Positions 38,992-48,627 are shown, numbered from the stretch's first letter. The stretch: DNA of 64,000 nucleotides from Erwinia piriflorinigrans CFBP 5888 (GCF_001050515.1 NZ_CAHS01000022.1:124001-188000), one strand, 5' to 3'. A program made the numbers and translations. The notes: generated by a model from the sequence alone, not told the origin.

Positions 38992-40497
38992 ATGAAACTA
39001 CGTAGGAAGCGTGTTAAGCCTATCGGGTTAAAGGACGTCACTATTATTGACGATGCCAGATTACGCAAGGCGATTACAGCTGCCTCATTGGGCAACGCTA
39101 TGGAGTGGTTCGACTTCGGCGTTTATGGTTTTGTTGCCTATGCACTGGGGCAAGTTTTCTTTCCGGGAGCCGATCCAGGGACACAGATGATTGCCGCACT
39201 GGCAACCTTCTCCGTTCCCTTCCTGATCCGTCCATTAGGAGGCCTGTTCTTCGGGTCGTTGGGGGATAAATACGGCCGTCAGAAAATACTGTCGATGACC
39301 ATTATTATCATGTCGGTCAGTACCTTCTGTATTGGTTTAATTCCGTCTTATGCCTCGATTGGTATCTGGGCGCCGATCCTGCTGCTGCTATGTAAAATGG
39401 CACAGGGCTTCTCGGTGGGCGGCGAATATACCGGGGCTTCCATTTTTGTTGCTGAATACTCGCCTGACCGTAAGCGTGGCTTTATGGGCAGCTGGCTGGA
39501 CTTCGGTTCTATCGCCGGTTTCGTGTTGGGTGCAGGACTGGTGGTCCTGATTTCAGCCGTCATCGGTGAGGCGAAATTCCTTGAATGGGGCTGGCGTATT
39601 CCGTTCTTCGTCGCGCTGCCGCTGGGTATCATCGGGCTTTACCTGCGCCACGCGCTGGAAGAAACCCCGGCGTTCCAGCAGCATGTTGACAAGCTGGAGC
39701 AGGGCGATCGCGAAGGACTGGCTGACGGTCCAAAAGTCTCGTTTAAAGAGATTGCGACAAAACATTGGAAAAGCCTGTTAGCCTGTGTCGGTCTGGTGAT
39801 TGCCACCAACGTGACCTACTACATGCTGCTGACCTACATGCCGAGCTACCTGTCGCATAACCTGCATTATTCAGAAGATCACGGCGTGATGATCATCATC
39901 GCCATTATGCTGGGGATGCTGTTTGTACAGCCGGTGATGGGCCTGATGAGCGATAAATTTGGGCGTCGCCCGTTTGTGATTATCGGCAGCATCGCGCTAC
40001 TGACGCTGGCAATACCGTGCTTTATGCTGATCAACAGCGGCGTGATGGGGCTGATTTTTGCCGGACTGCTGATACTGGCGGTGATCCTCAACAGCTTCAC
40101 CGGGGTGATGGCATCAAGCCTGCCAGCCATGTTCCCAACCCATATCCGCTACAGCGCGCTGGCCAGTGCCTTTAACATCTCCGTACTGATTGCCGGCCTG
40201 ACGCCGACCGCTGCTGCCTGGCTGGTAGAAGCGACCAGCAATCTGTATATGCCGGCTTACTACCTGATGGTGGTGGCAGTCATTGGCCTGGTGACCGGGA
40301 TTATGATGAAGGAAACCGCTAATCTGCCGCTGCGTGGCGCAACGCCTGCGGCTTCAGATATGGCGGAGGCTAAAGAGATCCTGCAAGAACATCACGATAA
40401 TATCGAACAGAAAATCGAAGATATAAACGATCAGATTACCGAGCTGGAAGCGAAGCGCTCCCATCTTATTAATCAGCATCCGCGTATTAACGAATAA
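38992..40497 (+). CDS. proP: Proline/glycine betaine:H+ symporter ProP
   Basis: From MKLRRKRVKPIGLKDVTIIDD the protein is 501 residues, matching E. coli ProP; the upstream extension to 38836 is discarded. MFS features: LGNAMEWFDFGVYGFVAY, GSLGDKYGRQKIL, and the loop LMSDKFGRRPF. The C-terminal tail (KEILQEHHDNIEQKIEDI, then ITELEAKRSHL) is the antiparallel coiled coil of osmosensing ProP orthologues. It imports compatible solutes under osmotic stress. It is not an inositol transporter despite its nearness to iol. Confidence 0.95.
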   Translation: MKLRRKRVKPIGLKDVTIIDDARLRKAITAASLGNAMEWFDFGVYGFVAYALGQVFFPGADPGTQMIAALATFSVPFLIRPLGGLFFGSLGDKYGRQKILSMTIIIMSVSTFCIGLIPSYASIGIWAPILLLLCKMAQGFSVGGEYTGASIFVAEYSPDRKRGFMGSWLDFGSIAGFVLGAGLVVLISAVIGEAKFLEWGWRIPFFVALPLGIIGLYLRHALEETPAFQQHVDKLEQGDREGLADGPKVSFKEIATKHWKSLLACVGLVIATNVTYYMLLTYMPSYLSHNLHYSEDHGVMIIIAIMLGMLFVQPVMGLMSDKFGRRPFVIIGSIALLTLAIPCFMLINSGVMGLIFAGLLILAVILNSFTGVMASSLPAMFPTHIRYSALASAFNISVLIAGLTPTAAAWLVEATSNLYMPAYYLMVVAVIGLVTGIMMKETANLPLRGATPAASDMAEAKEILQEHHDNIEQKIEDINDQITELEAKRSHLINQHPRINE

Positions 40498-40506
40498 CCT
40501 CTCTAA

Positions 40507-40530
40507 AGGGGCACGGCACGCTGTGCCCCT
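40507..40530 (+). terminator. Hairpin after proP
   Basis: AGGGGCAC and GTGCCCCT form a perfect 8-bp stem with an 8-nt loop, 9 bp beyond the proP stop. Only a short T-containing stretch follows, so strength is uncertain. Confidence 0.55.
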
Positions 40531-41223
40531 GTCAATTCCCTCCTCATGCATTGCCAGCATCTGTACTCATTGCAATAAATTAAAGTGGCAGAATTTTCTC
40601 TCATAATTGAACTCGCTGCGCAGAGAACAGGCTTCATTACCTATCTCAATCAACGCGCAGAGAAATAACTCCATATTCATATTTTCTTAACGAACAGGAA
40701 ATAACCTATCAAGACCTGTTTATTTATATCTTTAAACCATTTTCCTTTTCATCTTCCTGCTGCCACTGAAAAAACCTCTAAATATATTAGCCTGTCACCA
40801 CAGCCGTAATGAGATACTTTTATTCTCTATTTTTTTCTCTTCAGGCTCATCTCACCTTCTTCACAAGCCATCAATAACCCATTGATTTATATTGACTTAA
40901 TCACAATATTCGATGAGAGAGATAAACTAAAGAATTTAAAGTTCCCTGATTGAGAAATCCGCTCTAGAATCCCTGTCAATTTTTAAACACCCGTGATTTA
41001 TAAATGTACCTCGAGTGAAGAAACGTCCTGAAAGGATATTTACCGTGACAATAAATAATCGAAGTCACTATTCATCACGGGACGTTTCACTGGCTAACGG
41101 GTTTGCATTGACATTTAGATTATAAGTTTTATCGCAGTTTCATTCGCTACGGTAAATATGGGAAACAGTTAATAGTGGCTGATTTCTTTGGAAAACACTT
41201 ACGTCATAAATAAAGGAAATATT
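40531..41223. promoter_or_regulatory. Long AT-rich leader before the fimbrial operon
   Basis: Nearly 700 bp are A+T-rich and gene-free, a composition that H-NS usually silences. A perfect 9-bp inverted pair GAAACGTCC (41020-41028) / GGACGTTTC (41080-41088) encloses 51 bp. It could bind a dimeric regulator such as the downstream ToxR-like protein, or fold in the mRNA leader. No recombinase gene is nearby that would make it an invertible switch. Confidence 0.5.
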
Positions 41224-41829
41224 ATGGGGAAAAGTAATTTCGTGCTGGCTTCGGTAGTTTCGTTACTGACTATGGGCGCATTACCCTTGTACGCAAAGGC
41301 AGAACCGGCTGCTCCCAAACCAGTGACCGTTGACGGTGGAAAGATCCAGTTCACCGGTTCGGTCGTCTCCGCACCTTGTGTGGTAGACAACGATACCGAG
41401 TCGCAGATGGTCAATCTGGGGCAAATTGCCGCCAATTCACTCGGGAAAAAAGGGAGCACAGGCTCACCTGTTGGTTTCAATATCAAGCTGACAGGCTGTG
41501 ATCTTACCCCTCCCGGCGCGAACCCGACGGAGACAGCAAATTATACCAAAGCCTCAATTGTCTTTAATGGTGCGCCAGCGGGGGATGATTCCACAACACT
41601 ATCGTTGAACGCAAACGGTAGCGGAGAATCCGTTGCGAAAAACGTGGGCATTCAAATCAGCCAAAATAACGTACCTGTGAAAATTAATGGTTCAACCGCA
41701 ACGAATTCCAGCAATCTGCATGTCGGGAGCAATCTTATCCCGTTTGCGGCGACTTACGTCGCAACTGGTGACGCAGTGGTAGCCGGTTCCGCCAACGCCG
41801 TAGTCAATTTCAGCGTTAACTACGAGTAA
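41224..41829 (+). CDS. Major fimbrial subunit (type 1-like pilin)
   Basis: Starting at MGKSNFVLASVVSLLTM the 201-residue protein has a Sec signal to about residue 26, then a pilin domain with the disulfide pair SAPCVVDNDTES and LTGCDLTPPG, and the C-terminal beta-strand VVNFSVNYE with penultimate Tyr, needed for chaperone donor-strand contact. It is the first gene of the chaperone-usher operon, followed by chaperone and usher, and should form the shaft. Confidence 0.92.
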   Translation: MGKSNFVLASVVSLLTMGALPLYAKAEPAAPKPVTVDGGKIQFTGSVVSAPCVVDNDTESQMVNLGQIAANSLGKKGSTGSPVGFNIKLTGCDLTPPGANPTETANYTKASIVFNGAPAGDDSTTLSLNANGSGESVAKNVGIQISQNNVPVKINGSTATNSSNLHVGSNLIPFAATYVATGDAVVAGSANAVVNFSVNYE

Positions 41830-41919
41830 TCTCAACGAGCACCCTCTGATGTATCGTTCTGCTGTGCATGCCGGTAAGGCATGCACAGATTTATACATAA
41901 AATTCTAAAAGGTTATGGT

Positions 41920-42624
41920 ATGTATTTTATTTCAATACGAAATATCTTTTTCTGGGGAATCGCGCTTTTAGCCTTATTCATGTCTCAGTCGTCATCGGCT
42001 GGGGGAATAACGCTGACCGGTACGCGCGTCATTTATCCGGAGCAAAGTAAGCAGGTCACCATGTCGCTGCGTAATACCTCTGATAAATCCAGCTTTCTCG
42101 TCCAGTCTTGGGTTGAAAATGCAAAGGGTGAAAAAAGCCATGATTTTGTTGTTGCTCCGCCGTTATATGTTAGCGGTCCGAATAACGAAAATACGCTACG
42201 CCTGATTTATAACGGGAGTGCTCAAAATAAAGAGCGTGAAACGCTTTACTATTTCAACGTTAAATCTATTCCATCCGTTGATAAGTCGAAGGTTTCTGGT
42301 CAAAACGTATTAATGCTGGCAGCAATAACGCGCATTAAACTGTTTTATCGCCCGTCAGGTCTGACGCTACCTGCCGCGCAAGCCCCGGAAAAAATGCGCT
42401 TTCAACGCACGGGCAGTGGGGTAACCATTGAAAACCCAACGCCTTATTACCTGACGCTGGCACAGATAACGATTGGTGGTCAAAAAGTCGATGACAGAAT
42501 GATTGCGCCTCATACCAGTGAGCAGGTCGCCTTAAAAAGCCTTAGCAATAATGAAGTCAAGTTCAGAACGATTAATGACTTTGGTGCTGTCACTGCGGAA
42601 ATAAAAATCCAGCTACGGCAATAA
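41920..42624 (+). CDS. Periplasmic fimbrial chaperone
   Basis: From MYFISIRNIFFWG the protein is 234 residues, with a signal peptide ending near SSSAGG. The two-Ig-domain chaperone shows GTRVIYPEQSKQVTMSLRN (with the conserved Arg), the G1-strand LAAITRIKLFYRP with alternating hydrophobics, and PYYLTLAQITIGG in domain 2. It stabilises pilins by donor-strand complementation and delivers them to the usher. It is a FimC/PapD-class short-loop type. Confidence 0.92.
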   Translation: MYFISIRNIFFWGIALLALFMSQSSSAGGITLTGTRVIYPEQSKQVTMSLRNTSDKSSFLVQSWVENAKGEKSHDFVVAPPLYVSGPNNENTLRLIYNGSAQNKERETLYYFNVKSIPSVDKSKVSGQNVLMLAAITRIKLFYRPSGLTLPAAQAPEKMRFQRTGSGVTIENPTPYYLTLAQITIGGQKVDDRMIAPHTSEQVALKSLSNNEVKFRTINDFGAVTAEIKIQLRQ

Positions 42625-42809
42625 TCATGTGATAGTCCATTTTATACAGATTAAGCCGGTAGGGAACAAGAGTTATCCTGGTCAATAAGATCGGGGCATG
42701 CGCCGAAGCGGATAATTTTTCAAGCGCGCTCTGTGGCTGAATCTGTATTGTGTTCAGGGATGGTAAACCCGTGTCGAAAACAAACTTATTACGGCAATTA
42801 GTAAGGGAA

Positions 42810-45401
42810 ATGCTTATTACCCGTATGTTATTTCTGGCTCTGCTCATGCTGTGCTCTATTTCTGTGCGGGCCAATGATGAGGTTTATTTCGCGCCAGAGC
42901 TTATCGGAAACGATCCCGATAGGGTGGCAGACCTAAGCCGTTTCACTAAAAATGGCCAGCAGATGCCTGGGACGTATCGCGTCTCGATTTTTGTCAATAA
43001 CCACTATTGGACTGAAAAAGAGCTGGTCTTCACGGCGTATGAAAGCCAGGAAACAGGACAACATCAACCGGGATATGTCAAAGATAATACGGGCCTGCTG
43101 GCCTGTCTGACACGCTCAGATTTAGCGGATGCGGGGGTTAACGTTGATGCGTTATCAGCCCTTAACGCAATAAAAGATGAGGCGTGCCTTTCGCCAGGTC
43201 AATTTATCAAGAACGCATCCACTTCATTTAATTTTCAAAAGATGCGTCTTGATATCAGCATTCCTCAAGCACATATGCAGCATAAAGCGCAGGGTTATAT
43301 CTCTCCCGAAAGGTGGGATGAAGGGATAAACGCGCTACTGCTGGATTACAGCTTCAATGGCAATCAGAAGAAGAGTCATAACAGCACGGCCCGCAGCCAT
43401 TATTTAAACCTGAACACGGGAATAAATATAGGCGCATGGCGATTACGCGACAATCGCAGCTGGAATGCGTATCACAGCCGTGGGATCAGTTACAGCCAAT
43501 GGCAACACCAGCAAACCTGGGCTGAACGTTCGTTGATCCCTTTGAAAAGTCATGTGCAGCTGGGCGACCTGGCGACAGGGGGAGATATCTTTGACACGGT
43601 GAGTTTCAGAGGTGTGCAGATTTCAACCGATGAGAATATGTATCCTGACAGCCTGCGTGGTTTTGCCCCCACAATCAGAGGCAATGCACGCACCAATGCA
43701 CAGGTTATCGTTCGCCAAAATGGCTATGACGTGTATCAGACTTACGTTCCGCCCGGCGCATTTACGATTAACGATCTGTATGCGGTCAATTCAAGTGGCG
43801 ACCTGGATGTTTTGATAACCGAAGCGGACGGCAGCACAACGTCTTTTGTGGTTCCTTTCTCTTCGGTGCCCTTGTTGCAACGCGAAGGTCAAACTCAATA
43901 CTCACTGACTGCGGGACGCTATCAAAACCATAGCCAGGGATATGAGCATCCGGCGTTTTTGCAGGCAACCCTGGTGCGGGGCTTTGCGCATAATATCACC
44001 GCCTACACGGGCACGCAGCTTGCGCGTAACTATACCTCTCTCCTCGGCGGGACAGGTCTGAATCTGGGCAGGCTCGGTGCCATTTCGATGGATATTACCC
44101 AGGCTAATAGCACGCTAACCAACGGAGATCAATATCAGGGGCGTTCTATGCGTCTTTTGTATGCGCGTTCTTTGAATTCGACAGGAACAGCCTTCCAACT
44201 TGCTGGTTACCGATATTCCACTGCGGGTTTTTACACGTTGGAAGAAGCCGCCAGCCAGGAGATGTCCGGCTGGCGCGATCAATCCTGTCACCAGACAGCG
44301 TTACAAGATGAACATGCTCCGTTGACCAGAAAACCTTGCGGCAATTATTTTAATTTGCGACAGCATAAAAAAAGCAAAATACAGCTAAATATGTCTCAAC
44401 AGGTCGGTTCGCTGGGGACGATATTTCTGTCAGGGACAAAAGAAACCTATCGTCATAGTCCTCATGCCAGAAAGTCCCTGCAAACGGGGCTGAACGCCTC
44501 ATGGGGCAGCGCCAGCTACAGTTTGACGTTCAATTATAACTTTGCGGGCGCATCGCAGCGCCCCGATCGTTCAGCCTACTTTAACGTCTCCTTCCCGTTA
44601 AATACGCTGCCGTTTATGTCCAATTCACAAACCTGGGCTAATTACAGTATTAACCGTGATAACAATGGACATATCTCTCATCAGTCGAGCCTGAGCGGGG
44701 TGGCTTTTGATGAGAATAAACTTAGCTGGAATATGACCCAGGGCTACAGTGGGCGCAACGGAAATTCAGGAAGCCTTAGCGAGACTTATAAGAGTAGATA
44801 CGGCAGCAGTAATGCCGGATATAGCTATGGTAAGGATTACCGCCAGATAAGCTATGGCCTTGCAGGAGGGATCATTTTGCACGGTGAAGGGGTGACAGTC
44901 GGCCAGACGTTAGGAGATACCAATATCCTGGTCGCCGCACCGGGCATCAAATATACCGCTGTAGAAAATGAAACGGGTATTTCTACTGATTGGCGAGGAT
45001 ACGCAATTAAGCCTTTCGCATCGGCCTATCGCGAAAACCGCGTGGCGCTGGATGCAAAAGATCTGGATTACGGAACCGATGTCGACAATCCGGTTATGCG
45101 CGTGGTGCCAACGAAAGGTGCCGTGGTCAAGGCGGCGTTCAATGGCCGAGTGGGCAAAAGCATGTTAGTGACCCTGAGTCATAAAAATAAATTCTTGCCG
45201 TTCGGTAGCTTTGTGACCGCAGGAGAAAGCAGCGGCATTGTCGGCGATGACGGGCAGGTCTATCTCTCTGGCATGGCGGTGAGCGGAGAGGGCCTTGCGC
45301 GCTGGGGTGGCGAAAACGACCAACAGTGTCACTTTACGTGGCATACGGCAAAAGATTCGGCGAAGAGCGGCATCATTTCATTCAACGCTAACTGTAGATA
45401 A
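42810..45401 (+). CDS. Outer-membrane fimbrial usher
   Basis: With the start MLITRMLFLALLMLC the protein is 863 residues. A signal peptide ends at SVRA-ND, followed by the N-terminal chaperone-binding domain (VYFAPELIGNDPDRVADLSRF), beta-barrel and plug (FAPTIRGNARTNAQVIVRQNG, then TYVPPGAFTINDLY), and C-terminal domains ending with a Cys pair (QQCHFTW, NANCR). It is the assembly and secretion pore. The frame opens earlier with GTG at 42750, but the signal peptide fits the later start. It lies 8 bp from the minor pilin gene. Confidence 0.93.
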   Translation: MLITRMLFLALLMLCSISVRANDEVYFAPELIGNDPDRVADLSRFTKNGQQMPGTYRVSIFVNNHYWTEKELVFTAYESQETGQHQPGYVKDNTGLLACLTRSDLADAGVNVDALSALNAIKDEACLSPGQFIKNASTSFNFQKMRLDISIPQAHMQHKAQGYISPERWDEGINALLLDYSFNGNQKKSHNSTARSHYLNLNTGINIGAWRLRDNRSWNAYHSRGISYSQWQHQQTWAERSLIPLKSHVQLGDLATGGDIFDTVSFRGVQISTDENMYPDSLRGFAPTIRGNARTNAQVIVRQNGYDVYQTYVPPGAFTINDLYAVNSSGDLDVLITEADGSTTSFVVPFSSVPLLQREGQTQYSLTAGRYQNHSQGYEHPAFLQATLVRGFAHNITAYTGTQLARNYTSLLGGTGLNLGRLGAISMDITQANSTLTNGDQYQGRSMRLLYARSLNSTGTAFQLAGYRYSTAGFYTLEEAASQEMSGWRDQSCHQTALQDEHAPLTRKPCGNYFNLRQHKKSKIQLNMSQQVGSLGTIFLSGTKETYRHSPHARKSLQTGLNASWGSASYSLTFNYNFAGASQRPDRSAYFNVSFPLNTLPFMSNSQTWANYSINRDNNGHISHQSSLSGVAFDENKLSWNMTQGYSGRNGNSGSLSETYKSRYGSSNAGYSYGKDYRQISYGLAGGIILHGEGVTVGQTLGDTNILVAAPGIKYTAVENETGISTDWRGYAIKPFASAYRENRVALDAKDLDYGTDVDNPVMRVVPTKGAVVKAAFNGRVGKSMLVTLSHKNKFLPFGSFVTAGESSGIVGDDGQVYLSGMAVSGEGLARWGGENDQQCHFTWHTAKDSAKSGIISFNANCR

Positions 45402-45409
45402 GGGAAAAA

Positions 45410-45952
45410 ATGACGTTACTACCGCGTGCAGTAGGCATTTCGGTGGCGGTATTGCTGTTGTCTGGCGCCATCAGCGCCAGGGCCGCCATGGATACGGCAA
45501 CCATTACCTTGAAAGCCACCGTAAAGGCGAATACCTGTAGCCTTGAAGATCGCGCGCCAACGGTCTTCTTACCCGTCGTTTCAGTCCGCGATTTTGCCGC
45601 TGTCAGAGGGACAACATTGGGGAATAAAAAAGTCGCCATACAGCTTAAAGACTGCGATCCGGCGGCGACGCAGGTGAAGGTGACGGCCAAAGGGGTGTCT
45701 GACGCAGATGATGGCAGTGCGTTTAAGAATAGCGCCAGTGGCAGTTATGCCGCTTCGGGCGTAGGACTCTATTTTTATACCGCTGATGGCATCCGCCGGT
45801 TTTATCCGGACGGTTCTGTATCTGACAGCGCTCGGCTGAGCGCGGGTCAGAATAATACCCTGGTATTTTCCGCCGGTTATGTCTCCACGAGAGATAGCGT
45901 TACCCCCGGCAACTTTATGAGCGTCGTCAACCTTGAGTTTGATTATCAGTAA
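45410..45952 (+). CDS. Minor fimbrial subunit
   Basis: The 180-residue pilin-family protein has a signal peptide ending near ISARAA, an N-terminal extension TATITLKATVKANTC leading to the first Cys, a partner Cys in QLKDCDPAATQ, and the C-terminal strand VVNLEFDYQ with penultimate Tyr. The position between usher and adhesin suggests a FimF/FimG-like adaptor joining shaft and tip. Confidence 0.9.
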   Translation: MTLLPRAVGISVAVLLLSGAISARAAMDTATITLKATVKANTCSLEDRAPTVFLPVVSVRDFAAVRGTTLGNKKVAIQLKDCDPAATQVKVTAKGVSDADDGSAFKNSASGSYAASGVGLYFYTADGIRRFYPDGSVSDSARLSAGQNNTLVFSAGYVSTRDSVTPGNFMSVVNLEFDYQ

Positions 45953-45985
45953 TTCAGCAAATAAATAGAGACAAACAGGTCTTCC

Positions 45986-46906
45986 ATGAAACTAAAAATA
46001 GTCCGCCATTTTTTTTATGTTCTCCTTTCAATGGCATCTGCCGGTGGTTTATGTGCCGATTACGGTGGCCATATTACCTGGCCTGCATCGCTCACCAGTG
46101 CCGCAGGCACCGGGAGGGCAACATTAAACCTGCATGTCCCTAGTCAATCCTCCGCTTCAATCGGCAAGGATAACGTGTGGGTTGCCTGGGGAGCGGATAC
46201 GTATCAGCTCAACAGGGATTGTATTCGGTGGAGCGGCAACGCCTATATTGATGTGGAGTACAAGCGTAAAGGCGGCGGATGGCTTGGCGGCAGGATGACC
46301 GCATTTCCGGCTAATTTTTTCGTCGATAGCGGTCATATTACGGTCGAGGGAAACGTATGGACCGATCTCGATGCGGTCAGAATGAATAGCATTAACTCAA
46401 GCGGATTAATCATTGAAAATACCTGTCCGCAAAATGAAGAAATCTGGATCCAGCGTGCCATTTCTATCGGCGAAAATCATTGGGATATGGAGATAAAAGG
46501 CACAATTCCCTTTAAGGCACAGTGTACCGTTTCCGTCGACACCCTGGTCGATTTGGGTGATATCAAGTACGGTGATCTGGTGAAATCCCCAGGGGCGTTA
46601 TTAATGGAAAAAAAAGCAATGCTTCCGGTGAAATGGCACTGTGCGGGTAATAACCTTAACGAGAAAATAACGATAACAACCAATAAGGTATCGAACGGCT
46701 GCGTAGGAACGGGCAATGACTCATTACGCTTCTGCCTTTTCCGCGAAAACAGCGCTGTACCGATAGATTTAAGCCAGGGAACCTCTTCATTTGACGCGCC
46801 TCAAAATGGAGAGAGCACCCGTATTATGGTGGTTCCCGGCGCGGGAAAAAACCCTCAACCCGGCGAGAGCCAGGGGATAATGACAATCAGGATAGAGCCA
46901 CAATAA
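45986..46906 (+). CDS. Two-domain fimbrial tip adhesin
   Basis: The 306-residue protein has a signal peptide to about residue 23 (GGLCA-D). A unique N-terminal domain (about 24-170, Cys in LNRDCIRW and IENTCPQNEE) is followed by a pilin domain (about 175-306, Cys in FKAQCTVSV, KWHCAGNN, SNGCVGTG, LRFCLF) ending GIMTIRIEPQ. There is no N-terminal donor-strand extension, as expected for the last, tip-located subunit. The receptor-binding domain resembles no adhesin recognised here; the ligand is unknown. Confidence 0.82.
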   Translation: MKLKIVRHFFYVLLSMASAGGLCADYGGHITWPASLTSAAGTGRATLNLHVPSQSSASIGKDNVWVAWGADTYQLNRDCIRWSGNAYIDVEYKRKGGGWLGGRMTAFPANFFVDSGHITVEGNVWTDLDAVRMNSINSSGLIIENTCPQNEEIWIQRAISIGENHWDMEIKGTIPFKAQCTVSVDTLVDLGDIKYGDLVKSPGALLMEKKAMLPVKWHCAGNNLNEKITITTNKVSNGCVGTGNDSLRFCLFRENSAVPIDLSQGTSSFDAPQNGESTRIMVVPGAGKNPQPGESQGIMTIRIEPQ

Positions 46907-47293
46907 AAACGTGTTATTTCCGCTCTGATACGGCAAGCCAATAAAACATATCAACGATCTCATCATGATCCTTAAATATCAGCATTGAGTTATCCCGACG
47001 ATAGCGTTTTATTTAGAGAATGACGGGGATCGCCCAAAAAAGAGCGGAAATAACTTATCTTCCATCGCCTTATATGCTTACATTTCACAAGATAATAATC
47101 ATGATAATTTGCATTATGTCAAAGTTATTTACTGATTAACTTATTGACATAATGTGAGTTAATCTGCAATAAATTTGCTCCTGAAACCACTAAGTCGCCC
47201 GCTATTTAACTGTGCTATAATTGCAGGAATAAAATAATAAAACCCTGATATTGACACAATTAATTTAAAACCTGCAAATTTAGGGGAGATGGT
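46907..47293. promoter_or_regulatory. AT-rich spacer between fimbrial operon and regulator
   Basis: This stretch of 387 bp is strongly A+T-rich (notably 47080-47280), with no ORF and no clear terminator. It probably contains the promoter of the ToxR-like gene and could be an H-NS target. Specific boxes could not be assigned. Confidence 0.5.
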
Positions 47294-48130
47294 TTGAGTA
47301 GAAAATTTACGATCAACAAGATAATCACTTTTGAACCCGAAAAAAAAAGCATTTCCGGGAAAAACGCTTCGTTCCCTGTCAGTGCCTCGGCTGCATTATG
47401 CCTCGAATTATTGATAATAAATATCGGCGAACTGGTCACTCACGAACAGCTTTATGATTTTGCCTGGCGTCGATTCGGCATGGAGCCAACATCGACGTCT
47501 CTTTATCAAAACATTTCTAACCTGCGGCGCGCTCTTAAAAAAAGTGGCCTGAACGAAGAGATCATTCGTACTATGCCACGCAGGGGATTTCTCCTTTCTC
47601 CGCTAACGGAAATCGTACGGGAAACCTACTCGCCAGACACTGAGCCTTTGCCGGATCTTACAGCCGCAGATAGCGATGCCCCTGCCGTAAAAGAGGTCGT
47701 TTTACCTCAAACCCCCGAGGTCAGTGAGCAACCCGCAAGGCGACGAAATGAAACTGAGAAGACGGATAGCAAAGAAAAAAATATAAAAAAAATGGCCGTT
47801 TGTGGCATTGGTCTTATGCTTTTACTTTTGTTGGCATTGTTATACATGAATAAGACGGAAACGCTTGAAAAAAATAGTCTGTTTGTGCCTTTTATGACCA
47901 GCGATAATTGTTCTATTTTTGTCAACCGTGACAGTCGATTGAGTTCTGAAGAGATACATAAGTTTATCTCCGTGCTAAATATCTCCTGCCAGGCGAACCG
48001 ATATTTTTATATCACAACCTATAAAAATGCTGACAGAGCCTCTGTTTTTATCTGTCAGAATCCACTACTGGAAAAAGAGAACTCTTGGTGCCACTCTGAC
48101 TATTACATAGGAAATATGATTGATGAATAG
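47294..48130 (+). CDS. ToxR/MarT-like membrane-bound transcriptional regulator
   Basis: The 278-residue protein starts at TTG, supported by AGGGGAG 5 nt upstream. Residues 5-105 form an OmpR-type winged helix (PVSASAALCLELLIIN, ELVTHEQLYDFAWRRFG, SLYQNISNLRRALKKSG, IIRTMPRRGFLLS). A Pro/Glu-rich linker leads to one membrane helix at about 167-185, then a roughly 90-residue periplasmic domain with several cysteines. This is the CadC/ToxR/MarT architecture. The downstream FidL-like gene overlaps by 8 bp. It probably senses an envelope or host signal and controls the adjacent fimbrial operon. Confidence 0.85.
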   Translation: MSRKFTINKIITFEPEKKSISGKNASFPVSASAALCLELLIINIGELVTHEQLYDFAWRRFGMEPTSTSLYQNISNLRRALKKSGLNEEIIRTMPRRGFLLSPLTEIVRETYSPDTEPLPDLTAADSDAPAVKEVVLPQTPEVSEQPARRRNETEKTDSKEKNIKKMAVCGIGLMLLLLLALLYMNKTETLEKNSLFVPFMTSDNCSIFVNRDSRLSSEEIHKFISVLNISCQANRYFYITTYKNADRASVFICQNPLLEKENSWCHSDYYIGNMIDE

Positions 48131-48590
48131 GCTGCTAGTATTCCCACTGCTGATCGTCGTCATTATTGCCACAGCCGTTATCGTCACTCACCAGCAAAGT
48201 AGCGAGCAGAAGATAAACTGCCGGGGAGAGGTTTCCATCAAAAGAAACGCCGACAGGCTGAATCTGGTAGCGGCACAACAGTTAAATGGCGGAGACGGAA
48301 CCCTGTCTCTCTCTGGAGTCCTGTATGAAGGCCATGATATTGCGGGTTATTTAAGTAAAACGGTCAGTTTTACCTACGATAGGGATGAAGATTTTTATCG
48401 GCTGAAGTCTGGGCATATTATCAACTCACCACAAATGACTTTACCTGCTGATAAAGAAAGAGCCTGGCTACCGACCTTTTTTATTGATGAGGGCACTCCC
48501 CATACGCTGGAGATAAAGCCTTATGGCAACCATAGCTGGCTGATTTACTCGCATACGGTCCCGCTATTTATCTGTGAAAAAAACCTGTAA
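48123..48590 (+). CDS. FidL-like membrane-anchored periplasmic protein
   Basis: Starting at MNRLLVFPLLIVVIIATAV (the ATG overlapping the regulator stop), the 155-residue protein has one N-terminal membrane anchor and a periplasmic beta-rich domain with INCRGEVSIKR near the front and PLFICEKNL at the end, a possible Cys pair. This matches FidL-like proteins that accompany MarT-type regulators, analogous to ToxS partners of ToxR. It likely modulates or stabilises the regulator's periplasmic domain. Confidence 0.75.
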   Translation: MNRLLVFPLLIVVIIATAVIVTHQQSSEQKINCRGEVSIKRNADRLNLVAAQQLNGGDGTLSLSGVLYEGHDIAGYLSKTVSFTYDRDEDFYRLKSGHIINSPQMTLPADKERAWLPTFFIDEGTPHTLEIKPYGNHSWLIYSHTVPLFICEKNL

Positions 48591-48602
48591 ATCACACTTC
48601 AA

Positions 48603-48627
48603 GCTATTCATTTTATAGCAGTTTTTT
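48603..48627 (+). terminator. Weak terminator after the FidL-like gene
   Basis: GCTAT and ATAGC form a 5-bp stem followed by AGTTTTTT, 13 bp after the stop. The short A/T-rich stem makes it a weak candidate. Confidence 0.4.

Noticed and set aside
38992-40497. Inositol transporter for the iol cluster
   Set aside because: The C-terminal coiled coil and the N-terminal sequence identify it as ProP.
41020-41088. Invertible fim-type phase switch
   Set aside because: The repeats are only 51 bp apart, do not match fimS sequences, and no tyrosine recombinase gene is in the window.
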